From NCBI GenBank assembly GCA_965204695.1, contig OZ242007.1, forward strand, positions 4,340,001 to 4,404,000: 64,000 nt of DNA, in the 5' to 3' direction. The notes beneath the pieces are model-generated. The model saw only the letters and a list, made by a program, of their open reading frames with translations. It had not been told where the DNA came from and ran no database searches. This stretch comes from JAHEKD01 sp965204695 (GTDB lineage Bacteria > Pseudomonadota > Gammaproteobacteria > Arenicellales > JAHEKD01). Numbering within the stretch: position 1 is the first letter of the stretch; every line of letters begins with the position of its first letter. The translations under genes and the position numbers were made by a program. Positions 8,540 to 17,337 of this stretch are shown in pieces.

Positions 8540-8694
8540 GAGGGTTTTGTCGTGTCGGGAAGGTGGATGGGCAATACAAATGGGGTATTTGTAGTAGGGC
8601 GAGCAGTTGCCTAGCAGTCTGCGATAGTCTCTCTCCTCCTTGGCATCAAGCCAAAGCGGCACTTCGGCCGGTCTCCCAGACCGGCCATTTTTTT
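8540..8694 (+). ncRNA. Candidate structured non-coding RNA ending in an intrinsic terminator
   Basis: Downstream of the riboswitch the sequence has several local stems: ACAAAT/ATTTGT around GGGGT (8573-8589), AAGGTGGA with TCCTCCTT enclosing it, and TTGGC/GCCAA (8640-8654). It ends at a very strong terminator. It has no convincing coding frame and no match to an RNA family I know. It could be the 3' part of the riboswitch transcript or a separate small RNA. Confidence 0.3.
8666..8694 (+). terminator. Strong Rho-independent terminator
   Basis: A perfect 9-bp GC-rich stem (GGCCGGTCT / AGACCGGCC, loop CCC) is followed by A and seven T. It ends the transcript that starts at the riboswitch and lies just before the stop codon of the convergent small gene at 8701-8880. 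Confidence 0.85.
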
Positions 8695-8700
8695 GTCCAT

Positions 8701-8880
8701 TTAATCGTCTTCCGTAGGCATACCACCAGAAGTAGGTGCGTTGGCAACTGAATAATGTATTATTTTAAATAATTCGCCTAAACTCTCCGCTTTCTCTCTT
8801 GCACTTTGTCCATATGGCCAAATAGCTTTGGACTCTAGAGCGGTGCAAAAAATCTTTGCGGCTACTTCTTTATCGTTCAC
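8701..8880 (-). CDS. Small hypothetical protein, GTG start, 59 residues
   Basis: The frame opens with GTG at 8880, preceded at 7-nt spacing by GGGAG, a good ribosome binding site. The product begins VNDKEVAAKIFCTALESKAI and ends SGGMPTEDD. It is predicted soluble and helical, with one Cys and two aromatic residues near 'AIWPYG'. It has about one third Ala/Glu/Lys and no signal peptide. I do not recognise a family. It is convergent with the riboswitch transcript, whose terminator sits immediately past its stop. The unbroken frame, strong SD and normal codon usage support a real gene that a length cut-off of 60 codons would miss. Confidence 0.6.
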   Translation of the reverse strand: MNDKEVAAKIFCTALESKAIWPYGQSAREKAESLGELFKIIHYSVANAPTSGGMPTEDD

Positions 8881-9056
8881 TTTGTATCTCCCAACGCAAT
8901 TGTTTAATTATATTTAATTTTTAAATCTTATCATGCCTAAGTGAAATTCCAAGACAATTTTGTTTGACGAAAGGCAAAAGTTTTGTCAAGCAGATACAAA
9001 ACGTCATGTCATAATTGCAGTTTGTTTAGATGAATTCTGTATTAAAGAGGTTGTAG

Positions 9057-10568
9057 ATGGGACAAGTCAGTTCGTTTTTATTGTGGATGATGCAGATTTT
9101 TTCTGCTGTTTTTATCAGTTTAATCGGCTTATTACTAATTGTTGTGATCTTTATGTACATTAGTGATGTGACACAGACATCACATGCTATCCGGCGCAAT
9201 TATCCAGTCATTGGTCGTTTTAGGTATTTCTTTGAGCATATGGGTGAATTTTTTCGTCAATACTTTTTTGCCCTTGATCGTGAGGAAATGCCATTTAATC
9301 GTGCCGAGAGATCCTGGGTCTACCGAGCTGCAAAAAATCTCGATAATACAGTTGCTTTTGGTTCCTCTAAAGATTTGCGTCATGTTGGCACTGTTTTATT
9401 TGTTAACTCGCCTTTTCCAACCTTAAGCGAAGATGTGGTGCATCCCAAACCAGTCACGATCGGTCCTTATTGTGAAAAGCCCTACACCACAAGCTCGTTA
9501 TTTAATATTTCAGGTATGAGCTATGGTGCAATTTCCAAACCCGCAGTGTTAGCCTTGTCAAATGGAGCCAAAAAGGCAGGTGCCTGGATGAATACTGGAG
9601 AAGGCGGTGTTTCGCCTTATCACCTTGAAGGTGGTGCTGATATTGTTTTCCAAATCGGAACGGCAAAATATGGTGTTCGTAACGAAAAAGGTGGTTTTGA
9701 TGAAGAAAAACTGCGGCAAGTTGCAAAACATGAACAGATAAAAATGTTTGAATTAAAACTTAGTCAGGGTGCTAAACCCGGCAAGGGGGGTATCTTGCCA
9801 GCAGCAAAAGTTACAGAAGAAATTGCCCAAATACGTGGTATTCCAGCTGCTAGTAATTCTATAAGTCCTAATCGTCATCCCGAGGTTAATAGTATTGACG
9901 ATCTGCTTGATATGATTTCATATATTCGAAAAGTCACAGGTAAACCCGTTGGCTATAAAGCGGTTGTGGGAGCCTATGGCTGGTTGGATGATCTGATGGA
10001 TAAGATCATTGAACGAGGAATAGAGCATGCTCCAGATTTTATTACCGTTGATGGCGGTGATGGGGGTACGGGTGCAGCACCGATGTCTTTAATGGATGAT
10101 GTCGGCTTGCCGTTGAGGGAGGGATTGCCTATGTTAGTCGATCATGTGACCTCAGCGGGTTTAAAGGATAGGATTAAAATTATTGCTTCTGGTAAATTAA
10201 TCACACCGAATCAAGTGGCCTGGGCGTTGTGTGTGGGTGCGGATTTTGTAGCTTCTGCCAGAGGTAATATGTTCGCCTTGGGTTGCATTCAGGCTCTACA
10301 ATGCAATAAAAATACATGCCCAACCGGCATCACAACACATAATCAGAAGTTACAAAGGGGTCTAGACCCAACTAACAAAGCCCAACGAGTAGCTAATTAC
10401 ATTAAAAATGTCGTTTATGAGGTGGGTGTAATTTCGCATTCTTGCGGAGCTAAAGAACCTCGCGAACTAACACGTCGAAATGCTAGAATTGTGCTAGAAA
10501 GCGGGCGCAGTGTACCGTTAAATGAATTGCATCCAGATAAATATCCTGAGCAACAACATGCGGCTTAA
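9057..10568 (+). CDS. FMN-binding glutamate synthase family protein, membrane-anchored
   Basis: This 503-residue protein resembles the FMN/3Fe-4S synthase domain of GltB, as in archaeal-type stand-alone glutamate synthases. Residues 10-35 form one hydrophobic helix (FLLWMMQIFSAVFISLIGLL and onward). The barrel holds 'GMSYGAISKPAV' and 'NTGEGGVSPYH', 'VDGGDGGTGAAP' (phosphate/FMN binding) and the iron-sulfur motif QCNKNTCPTGITT near 416. There is no glutaminase domain. Because it lacks that domain and has a membrane anchor, it may not make glutamate; homologues are annotated generically. A good SD (AAAGAGG) precedes the ATG. It is followed after 66 bp by dsbB on the same strand, probably independently. 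Confidence 0.85.
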   Translation: MGQVSSFLLWMMQIFSAVFISLIGLLLIVVIFMYISDVTQTSHAIRRNYPVIGRFRYFFEHMGEFFRQYFFALDREEMPFNRAERSWVYRAAKNLDNTVAFGSSKDLRHVGTVLFVNSPFPTLSEDVVHPKPVTIGPYCEKPYTTSSLFNISGMSYGAISKPAVLALSNGAKKAGAWMNTGEGGVSPYHLEGGADIVFQIGTAKYGVRNEKGGFDEEKLRQVAKHEQIKMFELKLSQGAKPGKGGILPAAKVTEEIAQIRGIPAASNSISPNRHPEVNSIDDLLDMISYIRKVTGKPVGYKAVVGAYGWLDDLMDKIIERGIEHAPDFITVDGGDGGTGAAPMSLMDDVGLPLREGLPMLVDHVTSAGLKDRIKIIASGKLITPNQVAWALCVGADFVASARGNMFALGCIQALQCNKNTCPTGITTHNQKLQRGLDPTNKAQRVANYIKNVVYEVGVISHSCGAKEPRELTRRNARIVLESGRSVPLNELHPDKYPEQQHAA

Positions 10569-10634
10569 ATAAAGCGGCAGGAACTATGTATATTTTAGGA
10601 TGACTAACCCAATACTTTAAAAGATCAATAGCTA

Positions 10635-11129
10635 ATGATTTCTACGACTAAATATTTTGGCCTGGGATTTTTAATCTGCACTACATTAATGGCTGTAGCA
10701 TTATTTATGCAATATCAGATGGAACTTGAGCCTTGTCCATTATGCCTGATGCAGCGCATGGCATTTATCGCCATAGGTTTAGTTTGCTTAGTCGGTTTGA
10801 TTTTAAATTTTTCCTGGGTCAGAAAACTTTGTGCAGGATTGATGTCTTTGTTTGCTTTAGCGGGTCTTGGCTTGGCCGCCAGGCAATTATGGTTACAGAG
10901 TCTACCGGAAGATCAGGTGCCCGTTTGTGGGCCTGGCTTTGATTATATGATCAATAACTTTCCTTTAGCTAAAGCATTAACATTAATATTATCCGGCTCA
11001 GGTGAGTGTGCAGAAGTACAATGGACTTTTTTAGGGATTAGTATTCCTGGTTGGTCATTGTTATTTTTCGTCGGTTTCATGCTACTTGGGCTTTATTTAT
11101 TATTTGCCCGTAAATTTAGGTCCGTTTAA
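10635..11129 (+). CDS. dsbB: Disulfide bond formation protein DsbB
   Basis: This inner-membrane quinone reductase re-oxidises DsbA. It has 164 residues and four transmembrane helices (about 8-26, 41-60, 67-85, 142-160). The first periplasmic loop carries C34-P-L-C37 after 'ELEPCPLC', and the second carries the Cys pair in 'VPVCGPGFDYM' and 'GSGECAEV'. The family Arg/Gln next to the first pair (CLMQRM) is kept. Length is normal for gammaproteobacterial DsbB. No dsbA is nearby. The stop codon overlaps the start of an interspersed repeat. Confidence 0.93.
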   Translation: MISTTKYFGLGFLICTTLMAVALFMQYQMELEPCPLCLMQRMAFIAIGLVCLVGLILNFSWVRKLCAGLMSLFALAGLGLAARQLWLQSLPEDQVPVCGPGFDYMINNFPLAKALTLILSGSGECAEVQWTFLGISIPGWSLLFFVGFMLLGLYLLFARKFRSV

Positions 11130-11209
11130 TCGCTAGCGAGGGTTGGCTTGCCACGGATAAGATGCAAAGCAAAATAGATACCCCGTTTACGACGAGGAGT
11201 GTCATTGAC
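11126..11209. repeat. Interspersed intergenic repeat, family A (copy 1)
   Basis: An 84-bp element starts TTTAATCGCTAGCGAGGGTT and ends GAGTGTCATTGAC. A copy of about 85% identity by eye lies at 23192-23280 in the same orientation. It occupies the whole space between dsbB and dapE and supplies the last bases of dsbB (stop) and of dapE on the opposite strand. That suggests the element inserted at, or provides, the 3' ends of both genes. Confidence 0.7.
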
Positions 11210-12344
11210 AGAGAACTTTTTCACAAATTTGCTCATACATTTCGGTTAACTTGATTAAATCCCTAACTGAAACGTGTTCGTCAACTTTGTGAATACTAGC
11301 GCTGATTGGCCCTAATTCAACTACTTCAGTGCCCGTAGGCGCGATAAACCTTCCGTCAGATGTGCCGCCGGATGTTGACAACTCAGTCTCGATCCCGGTG
11401 AAAGATTTTATCACCTGTTTAGTTGAATCAATTAATTTCCCGCCTTCGGTGATAAAGGGTTTGCCAAACGCTTGCCACTCAAGATCATAATTCAAATCTA
11501 GAGAATCAAGAATCTGATGAGTTTTATCAATAATAGTTTGTTCGTTCAGCTCAGAGGAATAGCGAAAATTAAAATTGACTTTTGCTTCACCAGGGATCAC
11601 ATTGCCAGTGCCTTCACCTGCAATTAGGTTGGAGATCTGAAACGAAGTGGGTGGAAAAAATTCATTGCCTTGATCCCAATGTTCATCAGTCAATTTAGTG
11701 ATGACTTTACCTAGAGGATGGATCGGATTATCAGCTAAATGAGGGTAGGCGATATGACCTTCTTTGCCGTGGATAGTTAACCATCCGGAAATCGAACCCC
11801 TTCGGCCAACCTTGATTGTGTCACCAAGAATTTCGATGCTAGACGGTTCTCCGAGTAAACAATAATCAAGTTTCATGCCCGTTTCATTGAAATGTTCCAT
11901 GACTTTGCGGATACCATTAATTGCTGGACCTTCTTCATCGCTGGTGAGTAATAAAGCTATTGTTCCGTCATGGTTCGGATGCTCATTAATAAATAACTCT
12001 AGGGCATGAACCATGGCAGCCACGCTGCCTTTCATGTCAGCTGCCCCACGGCCATAGATAATGTCGTCCTCAATTTGGGCGGAAAAGGCAGGGTATTTCC
12101 ATTGATCGGCAGGACCGGGCGGCACGACATCGGTATGCCCTGCAAACACAAAGACCGGAGAGCCTGAGCCGTGTGTTGCCCAAAGATTATCAACTTCATC
12201 AAACTTGAATTGCTCAATTTTAAAACCGTGACCGGCTAACCTTTCAGCAATTAGTGGCTGACAATCTTCATCGTTAGGCGTGATTGATTGCTGTTGAATT
12301 AGCTGGCAGGCAAGTTCAATTGTAGGGTGTTTTTTCATGGCCAA
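11202..12344 (-). CDS. dapE: Succinyl-diaminopimelate desuccinylase
   Basis: This 380-residue M20 dizinc amidohydrolase converts N-succinyl-L,L-diaminopimelate to L,L-DAP in the succinylase branch of lysine and peptidoglycan synthesis. Metal ligands are visible: H and D in 'FAGHTDVVPPG' and 'GRGAADMKGS', the catalytic Glu pair in 'LLTSDEEGPA', E in 'LLGEPSS', and the C-terminal His in 'ASIHKVDEHVSVRDL'. The interior fits DapE better than ArgE (GRRGSISG, STSGGTSDGRF). It begins MAMKKHPTIELACQL. It is monocistronic, with its 3' end inside a family A repeat. Confidence 0.93.
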   Translation of the reverse strand: MAMKKHPTIELACQLIQQQSITPNDEDCQPLIAERLAGHGFKIEQFKFDEVDNLWATHGSGSPVFVFAGHTDVVPPGPADQWKYPAFSAQIEDDIIYGRGAADMKGSVAAMVHALELFINEHPNHDGTIALLLTSDEEGPAINGIRKVMEHFNETGMKLDYCLLGEPSSIEILGDTIKVGRRGSISGWLTIHGKEGHIAYPHLADNPIHPLGKVITKLTDEHWDQGNEFFPPTSFQISNLIAGEGTGNVIPGEAKVNFNFRYSSELNEQTIIDKTHQILDSLDLNYDLEWQAFGKPFITEGGKLIDSTKQVIKSFTGIETELSTSGGTSDGRFIAPTGTEVVELGPISASIHKVDEHVSVRDLIKLTEMYEQICEKVLCQ

Positions 12345-12535
12345 AGCCTAACAAGAAGTTTGCAGTATTAAAACTGGTTTTATTGGTAATTTTGTTTTTG
12401 CCGATATCCTTGAGTTAATACTTTTTTAGTGAAAAACGTTGTTTTAGCGGCTTACAAAAGTTTTCTAAAGCTGTATTTTAAGTAATTAAAATGCAGCTAC
12501 TATCTTATACATTTCTGCCATAAAGTCGATTATTG

Positions 12536-12668
12536 GATTCCCCTGGCCTTGTGCCGGAACTTTATAGCTTGTTGAATACTATTCCGGCCTTGTGTCGGAA
12601 CTACAGTATTTTGACTAAAATCCGGGACAAGTCCGTGGTATTTTTTTGCTTACGCGATCGCTAATAAA
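12536..12668. repeat. REP/family B repeat cluster in a 486-bp gene-free stretch
   Basis: The space from 12345 to 12830 has no gene that I can support. It contains CCTGGCCTTGTGCCGG (12542-12557), a second TTCCGGCCTTGTGTCGG (12582-12598), and then a family B core TCCGGGACAAGTCCGTGGTA running into TACGCGATCGCTAATAAA (12621-12667). The same arrangement recurs at 28459-28549 and 54078-54507. The rest is AT-rich upstream sequence of the aldo/keto reductase gene. Confidence 0.6.
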
Positions 12669-12830
12669 CTTCGACGGCTTCAAATCTGATATCTGATTAT
12701 TATCCAGATATTTGGTAACTGCTTTAGTATCTGGCTATAAGAAAATATAATCCATCCATCAGCAAATATTGAGAAGTGGCTTACTGTAAGCTTAAACACT
12801 GTAACGATGTCAACATGGATAAAAGATTGA

Positions 12831-13829
12831 GTGCCAACCATTCCTAATTCAAATATAAGTACATCTAGACTGGGTTTTGGGACCTCAGGAATAATGGGTT
12901 CTGCGATTACTGATCGTAGTCGAACAAAATTATTGGATTGTGCCTACTCCCTTGGAGTTACGCATTTTGATACCGCACCTCTTTATGGGATGGGTGAAGC
13001 CGAAAGTTTGTTAGGTAAATTCATTCAAGATAAACGGGATAAATTAACAATTGCGACTAAATTTGGTTTCAATCCGCCTAGGCTAAATCGCCAGCAACGT
13101 TTAGTTTTACCACTTGCAAGATATTTAAACAGGCGATTTCCCGGGTTAAGACGCTTTATCAGTTCTAGACGTGCCTCTCGACAAATTGAGCCTGTGAAAG
13201 CCGATTCAGCAGTAATATTACCTAGTACAAATTCATCAGTATATAAAGTTGAAGAGATTCAGAAGAGCTTGCATTCCAGTTTGCTTAAATTGAGAACAGA
13301 CTACATCGACATTTATTTATTGCATGAGTGTAAAGTTGAGAATTTAGATGAAACTGTGATCAATAAGCTGGAAGAATTCGTCAAAGCAGGAAAAATATTA
13401 GCTTATGGGTTGGCCACAAATGAATCTGAAGCTAGCAAAATTTTAACCCAGTATCCGTCTTTCAAAGGATGTGTACAAGTTGGGTATAAAATCACCGACA
13501 ATGATTTTGAAAATATTGACCTTCCAAATAATCTTTTGACTATCTTTCACAGTGTTTTGTCATCTTCGAGTTCTGAGCTGAGTGATTATTTAAGCAGTGA
13601 TAATGAGGCTATGAAAAGATGGTCAAATGAACTGGATTACGATCTAAATCACGAAAATGCTATAGCCAAATTTTTATTGTGTTTAGCAGTAGAGCAAAAT
13701 AAAGATGGCATAACTTTATTTTCTTCAAGCAAAGTTAAGAATATTCAAGCAAATCTAGGTACACGACAAATCGACGCTGATCAAATTAACGTTTTTAAAA
13801 AATTAGTAAACGCTGATCACCCTTTCTAG
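12831..13829 (+). CDS. Aldo/keto reductase
   Basis: This 332-residue (beta/alpha)8 NAD(P)H-dependent oxidoreductase shows the catalytic residues in order: Asp in 'THFDTAPLYG', Tyr in 'PLYGMGE', Lys in 'ATKFGF', and 'YLLHEC' in place of the usual His segment. A roughly 40-residue insert after residue 90 (RLNRQQRLVLPLARYLNRRF) is not typical of the core family. The start is GTG at 12831, giving VPTIPNSNISTSRLGFGTSG. It lies 2 bp before the GMC oxidoreductase gene, so the two are almost certainly co-transcribed. Together they could interconvert an aldehyde or ketone and an alcohol on a sugar-like or natural-product substrate (inference). Confidence 0.85.
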   Translation: MPTIPNSNISTSRLGFGTSGIMGSAITDRSRTKLLDCAYSLGVTHFDTAPLYGMGEAESLLGKFIQDKRDKLTIATKFGFNPPRLNRQQRLVLPLARYLNRRFPGLRRFISSRRASRQIEPVKADSAVILPSTNSSVYKVEEIQKSLHSSLLKLRTDYIDIYLLHECKVENLDETVINKLEEFVKAGKILAYGLATNESEASKILTQYPSFKGCVQVGYKITDNDFENIDLPNNLLTIFHSVLSSSSSELSDYLSSDNEAMKRWSNELDYDLNHENAIAKFLLCLAVEQNKDGITLFSSSKVKNIQANLGTRQIDADQINVFKKLVNADHPF

Positions 13830-13831
13830 CG

Positions 13832-15415
13832 ATGATAATAGACTTCAACAGTCCTCAAGCTCCAACAAATTATGAGGCCAAAATTTGTATTATTGGTAGC
13901 GGCATTATTGGATTGACAATTGTTTCTGAGTTTTTAAATCAGGCTGCAGCAGATGTTTTGCTAATTGAAAGTGGCGATTTTGATATTAATAACGAGCTGA
14001 AATCGTTAGATCAGGTTATTAACACAGGGGAGGTGGATTCAGGTGTAGAAGGCTCCAGAGCGCGAATGTTTGGCGGCACGAGTGTTCTCTGGGGCGGACA
14101 GGTACTGCCCTTTAGTGAATTAGATTTTGCCCACAGAGAGTGGATTAACCACGCAGGTTGGCCAATCGGTCTTAAAGACCTGGAGAATTATTATCAGCGG
14201 GCAGCAACACTACTCAGTCTGGATAACGCAGATTTTTCAGAAAATATTTGGCGAAAAAACTCGAGTATAAAAAACCAGCTAAATGATGATTTTTTTGATC
14301 TGACGTTTTCAAAATGGAGTCCTAAGCCAAATCTTGGAGTGGAATTTAAAAAAGATGTTCAAAAATCTAAACATGTGAGATTGCTGACTAACGCTAGTGT
14401 GATGGAAATAGACTTGAATGATTCATCCAATGCGGCCAAAACAGTGACACTCAAAAGCTTATCTGGGAACCATGCCCAGGTAAAGGCAGGTATTTTTATT
14501 CTTGCGTGTGGCGGTATAGATAATGCTCGTATTTTGCTCAACTCCAATAAAACTTGTGTAAATGGCATTGGTAATAACTACGGTGTTGTGGGCCGATATT
14601 ATCAAGACCATATAGGTCTGTATGGCGCCAGATTGATTCCTAAAAACTTTAAAGCATTCGAAGACTTATTTTCGAATTTTTTACAGGGAAAGCATAAATA
14701 CCTGCCTAAACTAGTTTTAAGCCAAGCGCAGCAGATCAAAAATCAGCTACTGAACGTTAATGCCAGTATCTCGATTCAGGTTCATGATGACTCACCTATC
14801 AATAATCTCAAAAACTTCTACTCTACATTACGTTCACAGGGCCTGAATATATCAACTGTCAAATCATTAATTAACGCAGCACGCACACCAGTAGAACTTG
14901 TCAGAATTATTAACTCGTACTATCTCAAACACAGGAAACACTTCCCTAAAGATGCGGGTTATTTTTTGATTGCGAACTGTGAAACAGAACCAAACGAAGA
15001 TAGTTATATAAAGTTAAGTAAGGAACAGGATGCTATAGGAATGCCTAAAGCCCAGGTGAATTGGAAAATTTCAGATTTAAGTAAAAAAACACTTTTGGGA
15101 TTCTACCAGCTTGTGGATGCGGAACTTGACAGGTTGCAAATAGCTGAAGTCAAAATCAGACCTGAATTACTCGAACCTTCGGATCAATGGAAGCAGCGTT
15201 GTTATTCTCTATATCATCATATAGGAGCCACGCGTATGAGCACTGATCAAAAAATGGGCGTAGTTGATTCAGACTGCAGAGTTTATGGGATTGAAAATTT
15301 GTACATTGCTGGCACATCAGTATTCCCTACTGGAGGCTGTGCAAACCCGACATTTACTGCGATGGCACTGTCGTTACGGCTTACGGATCACATTAAACGG
15401 AATACGACTACTTAG
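13832..15415 (+). CDS. GMC-family FAD-dependent oxidoreductase
   Basis: This 527-residue flavoprotein has an N-terminal dinucleotide site IIGSGIIGLTIVSEF (about 20-34), the GMC signature region 'MFGGTSVLWGGQ' (about 80-91), and a C-terminal block 'YHHIGATRMS' near 460 plus 'GTSVFPTGGCANPTFTAMAL'. The catalytic pair is therefore His and Asn, as in choline/glucose dehydrogenase relatives. The family oxidises alcohols with FAD. No signal peptide or Tat motif is visible, so it is cytoplasmic. It is coupled to the aldo/keto reductase upstream and is end-to-end convergent with the methyltransferase gene, the two stop codons being adjacent with no spacer and no terminator visible. Confidence 0.88.
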   Translation: MIIDFNSPQAPTNYEAKICIIGSGIIGLTIVSEFLNQAAADVLLIESGDFDINNELKSLDQVINTGEVDSGVEGSRARMFGGTSVLWGGQVLPFSELDFAHREWINHAGWPIGLKDLENYYQRAATLLSLDNADFSENIWRKNSSIKNQLNDDFFDLTFSKWSPKPNLGVEFKKDVQKSKHVRLLTNASVMEIDLNDSSNAAKTVTLKSLSGNHAQVKAGIFILACGGIDNARILLNSNKTCVNGIGNNYGVVGRYYQDHIGLYGARLIPKNFKAFEDLFSNFLQGKHKYLPKLVLSQAQQIKNQLLNVNASISIQVHDDSPINNLKNFYSTLRSQGLNISTVKSLINAARTPVELVRIINSYYLKHRKHFPKDAGYFLIANCETEPNEDSYIKLSKEQDAIGMPKAQVNWKISDLSKKTLLGFYQLVDAELDRLQIAEVKIRPELLEPSDQWKQRCYSLYHHIGATRMSTDQKMGVVDSDCRVYGIENLYIAGTSVFPTGGCANPTFTAMALSLRLTDHIKRNTTT

Positions 15416-16111
15416 CTAAATTAATTCTATGGCCAAGCATTGATAATATGAGCCTGCATGAGCAAGTACCTGATACGAACGACGATAAGATTTACAATAA
15501 TCAGATAACGCCCAGAATTCATCCATAGACGAAAACTCATCAAAAATAACAATGTCTCCTGATTTCATCATCTGATCGAATTTAGTCAAGCAATACAATG
15601 CAGAACTGTATAGATCACTATCGATGTGAATAATATTGATTCGACTCGTGTCGAGTTCAGTATTAGCCAAAAAATCTGGGACAGTATCTTGAAACAGGCC
15701 TTCAATTAATTTAACTCTTGGGTCATAGATTTTTACGTTTTCGATGCTGCCGCCAACATTAAAAGTACCTGGTTCGGCGTTAGCTGTTAATCCTTCCCAG
15801 GTTTCTGGTAAACCACTAAACGTATCGAAACCAAAATAGTTTGAGTTTTGATTAGTATCCAATTGGTTCCAGGATTTAATCGCTGCTCCAAACCACACGC
15901 CCATTTCAAAGTAATTTAAGGCTTGGCCATTGATTTTACTTTGGTACAAGAACTCATAGAGTTGCTCACGTTGTTCAAATTTTGGTGTCGAGTCTTTAAG
16001 GTATTTTTTTTTCCAGGTATTGAACTCGGGTAATCGAGAGAAATAGCGAAAGGCAAAACTATCCGGCAATAGCTTTGCCAGTAAGTCTTTCATGAAAAAA
16101 TTAAAGCTCAT
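15416..16111 (-). CDS. TylF/MycF-like class I SAM-dependent methyltransferase
   Basis: A protein of about 231 residues with 'YFEMGVWFGAAIKSW' as the SAM-binding glycine region, 'YFGFDTFSGLPETWEG' (the TylF/MycF family hallmark), 'INIIHIDSDLYSSALYCL' and 'GDIVIFDEFSS', giving the Mg-binding aspartates of macrocin O-methyltransferase relatives. Such enzymes O-methylate sugars of macrolides or polysaccharides. The ATG at 16111 is preferred over the TTG at 16117 that abuts the stop of astC. It is downstream of the AST operon on the same strand with almost no gap, so read-through is likely, but its function fits the facing GMC/aldo-keto pair better (inference). Confidence 0.82.
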   Translation of the reverse strand: MSFNFFMKDLLAKLLPDSFAFRYFSRLPEFNTWKKKYLKDSTPKFEQREQLYEFLYQSKINGQALNYFEMGVWFGAAIKSWNQLDTNQNSNYFGFDTFSGLPETWEGLTANAEPGTFNVGGSIENVKIYDPRVKLIEGLFQDTVPDFLANTELDTSRINIIHIDSDLYSSALYCLTKFDQMMKSGDIVIFDEFSSMDEFWALSDYCKSYRRSYQVLAHAGSYYQCLAIELI

Positions 16112-16117
16112 ATTCAA

Positions 16118-17329
16118 TTAGCTATTGATTTGCGATAGGGCGAGCTCAAATTTTTCCAGTCCTGTATCAATGTCTTGATTAGGAATAATTAGTGAGGGTG
16201 CAAGTCTGATCACGTTCGGACCAGCCACCAGTATTAGTAATTGTTGCGCCAAGGCTGCATTGAGTACATCACGCGATTTACCCTGCATTTTCTTGTTCAA
16301 TGCGCAGCCAAGTAATAAACCTTTACCTCGAATCTGATCAAAAATTTTATGCTTGTTATTAATTTTTTTTAAGCCTTTAACTATACGATTGTGTTTGGTT
16401 TTAACACCGTCTAATACTTTTTTTGTGCTGATTATATCCAATACAGCTTCGGCTATAGAACAGCCTAATGGATTACCACCGTAAGTACTTCCATGCGTGC
16501 CGACCACAAAGCTGCCTGCAATTTTTTTTGTGGTCAGCATTGCACCAAAGGGAAAGCCACCACCGATGCCTTTTGCTGTAGTAAGAATGTCAGGCGTTAC
16601 ACCCATGCCCATATAAGCATACAAATCACCGCTACGGCCAGCACCACTTTGAACTTCATCATAAACTAATAGCGCATTGTATTTATCACAAAGTTTGCGC
16701 ACACCTTTGGCAAAGGTTGAAGTGGCAGGAATAATGCCACCTTCACCTTGTACAGGCTCCATGACTACCGCACAAGTGCGACCGGAAATAGTTTGTTCAA
16801 GTATCTTTAAATCATTAAAAGGCAGGTGGGTTAAACCTTCGATAGCAGGGCCAAAGCCTTCTGTATACTTAGGCTGGCCGCCAACAGAAACAGTGAATAA
16901 AGTGCGTCCATGAAAAGATTGGCGGAAAGAAATTATCTCATGTTTGTGATCACCAAAATGGTCATAAGCATAACGACGAGCGAGCTTGAAGGCGGCCTCA
17001 TTGGCTTCACCACCGGAATTGCAAAAAAATACGCGTTCGGCAAAGGTTTTTTGACAGAACTTTTTTGCAAGCCTTAGCGCAGGTTCATTTGTCATTACAT
17101 TGCTTAAATGCCAGATTTTTTCACCTTGAGTTTTTAAAACCTCAACGAGTTTTGGATGGCAATGTCCAAGTGACGAAACAGCAATGCCACCAGCGAAATC
17201 AATGTACTCATTACCCTGTTGATCCCATACTTTTGCGCCTTCACCCTTTACCGGAATAACATCCATTGGTGAATAATTGGGTACCATTACTTGATCAAAT
17301 AGATCGCGTTTTATTGTTTGTTTGGCCAT
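16118..17329 (-). CDS. astC: Acetylornithine/succinylornithine aminotransferase
   Basis: This 403-residue PLP enzyme of the class III aminotransferase fold shows 'CNSGGEANEAAFKLAR' (phosphate cup), 'SFHGRTLFTVSVGGQ', 'VYDEVQSGAGRSG', the Schiff-base Lys in 'TTAKGIGGGFPFGAM', and 'GSTYGGNPL'. By sequence it could act as ArgD or AstC; its place 8 bp after astB in a succinyltransferase operon favours succinylornithine transaminase, the third AST step. In Escherichia coli astC is the first gene of the operon, whereas here it is the last of the AST genes. Confidence 0.85.
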   Translation of the reverse strand: MAKQTIKRDLFDQVMVPNYSPMDVIPVKGEGAKVWDQQGNEYIDFAGGIAVSSLGHCHPKLVEVLKTQGEKIWHLSNVMTNEPALRLAKKFCQKTFAERVFFCNSGGEANEAAFKLARRYAYDHFGDHKHEIISFRQSFHGRTLFTVSVGGQPKYTEGFGPAIEGLTHLPFNDLKILEQTISGRTCAVVMEPVQGEGGIIPATSTFAKGVRKLCDKYNALLVYDEVQSGAGRSGDLYAYMGMGVTPDILTTAKGIGGGFPFGAMLTTKKIAGSFVVGTHGSTYGGNPLGCSIAEAVLDIISTKKVLDGVKTKHNRIVKGLKKINNKHKIFDQIRGKGLLLGCALNKKMQGKSRDVLNAALAQQLLILVAGPNVIRLAPSLIIPNQDIDTGLEKFELALSQINS

Positions 17330-17337
17330 ATTTTTCT

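Noticed and set aside
8563..8751. 62-codon plus-strand frame following the riboswitch
   Set aside because: It runs through the terminator stem and across the stop codon of the convergent small gene, and has no SD.
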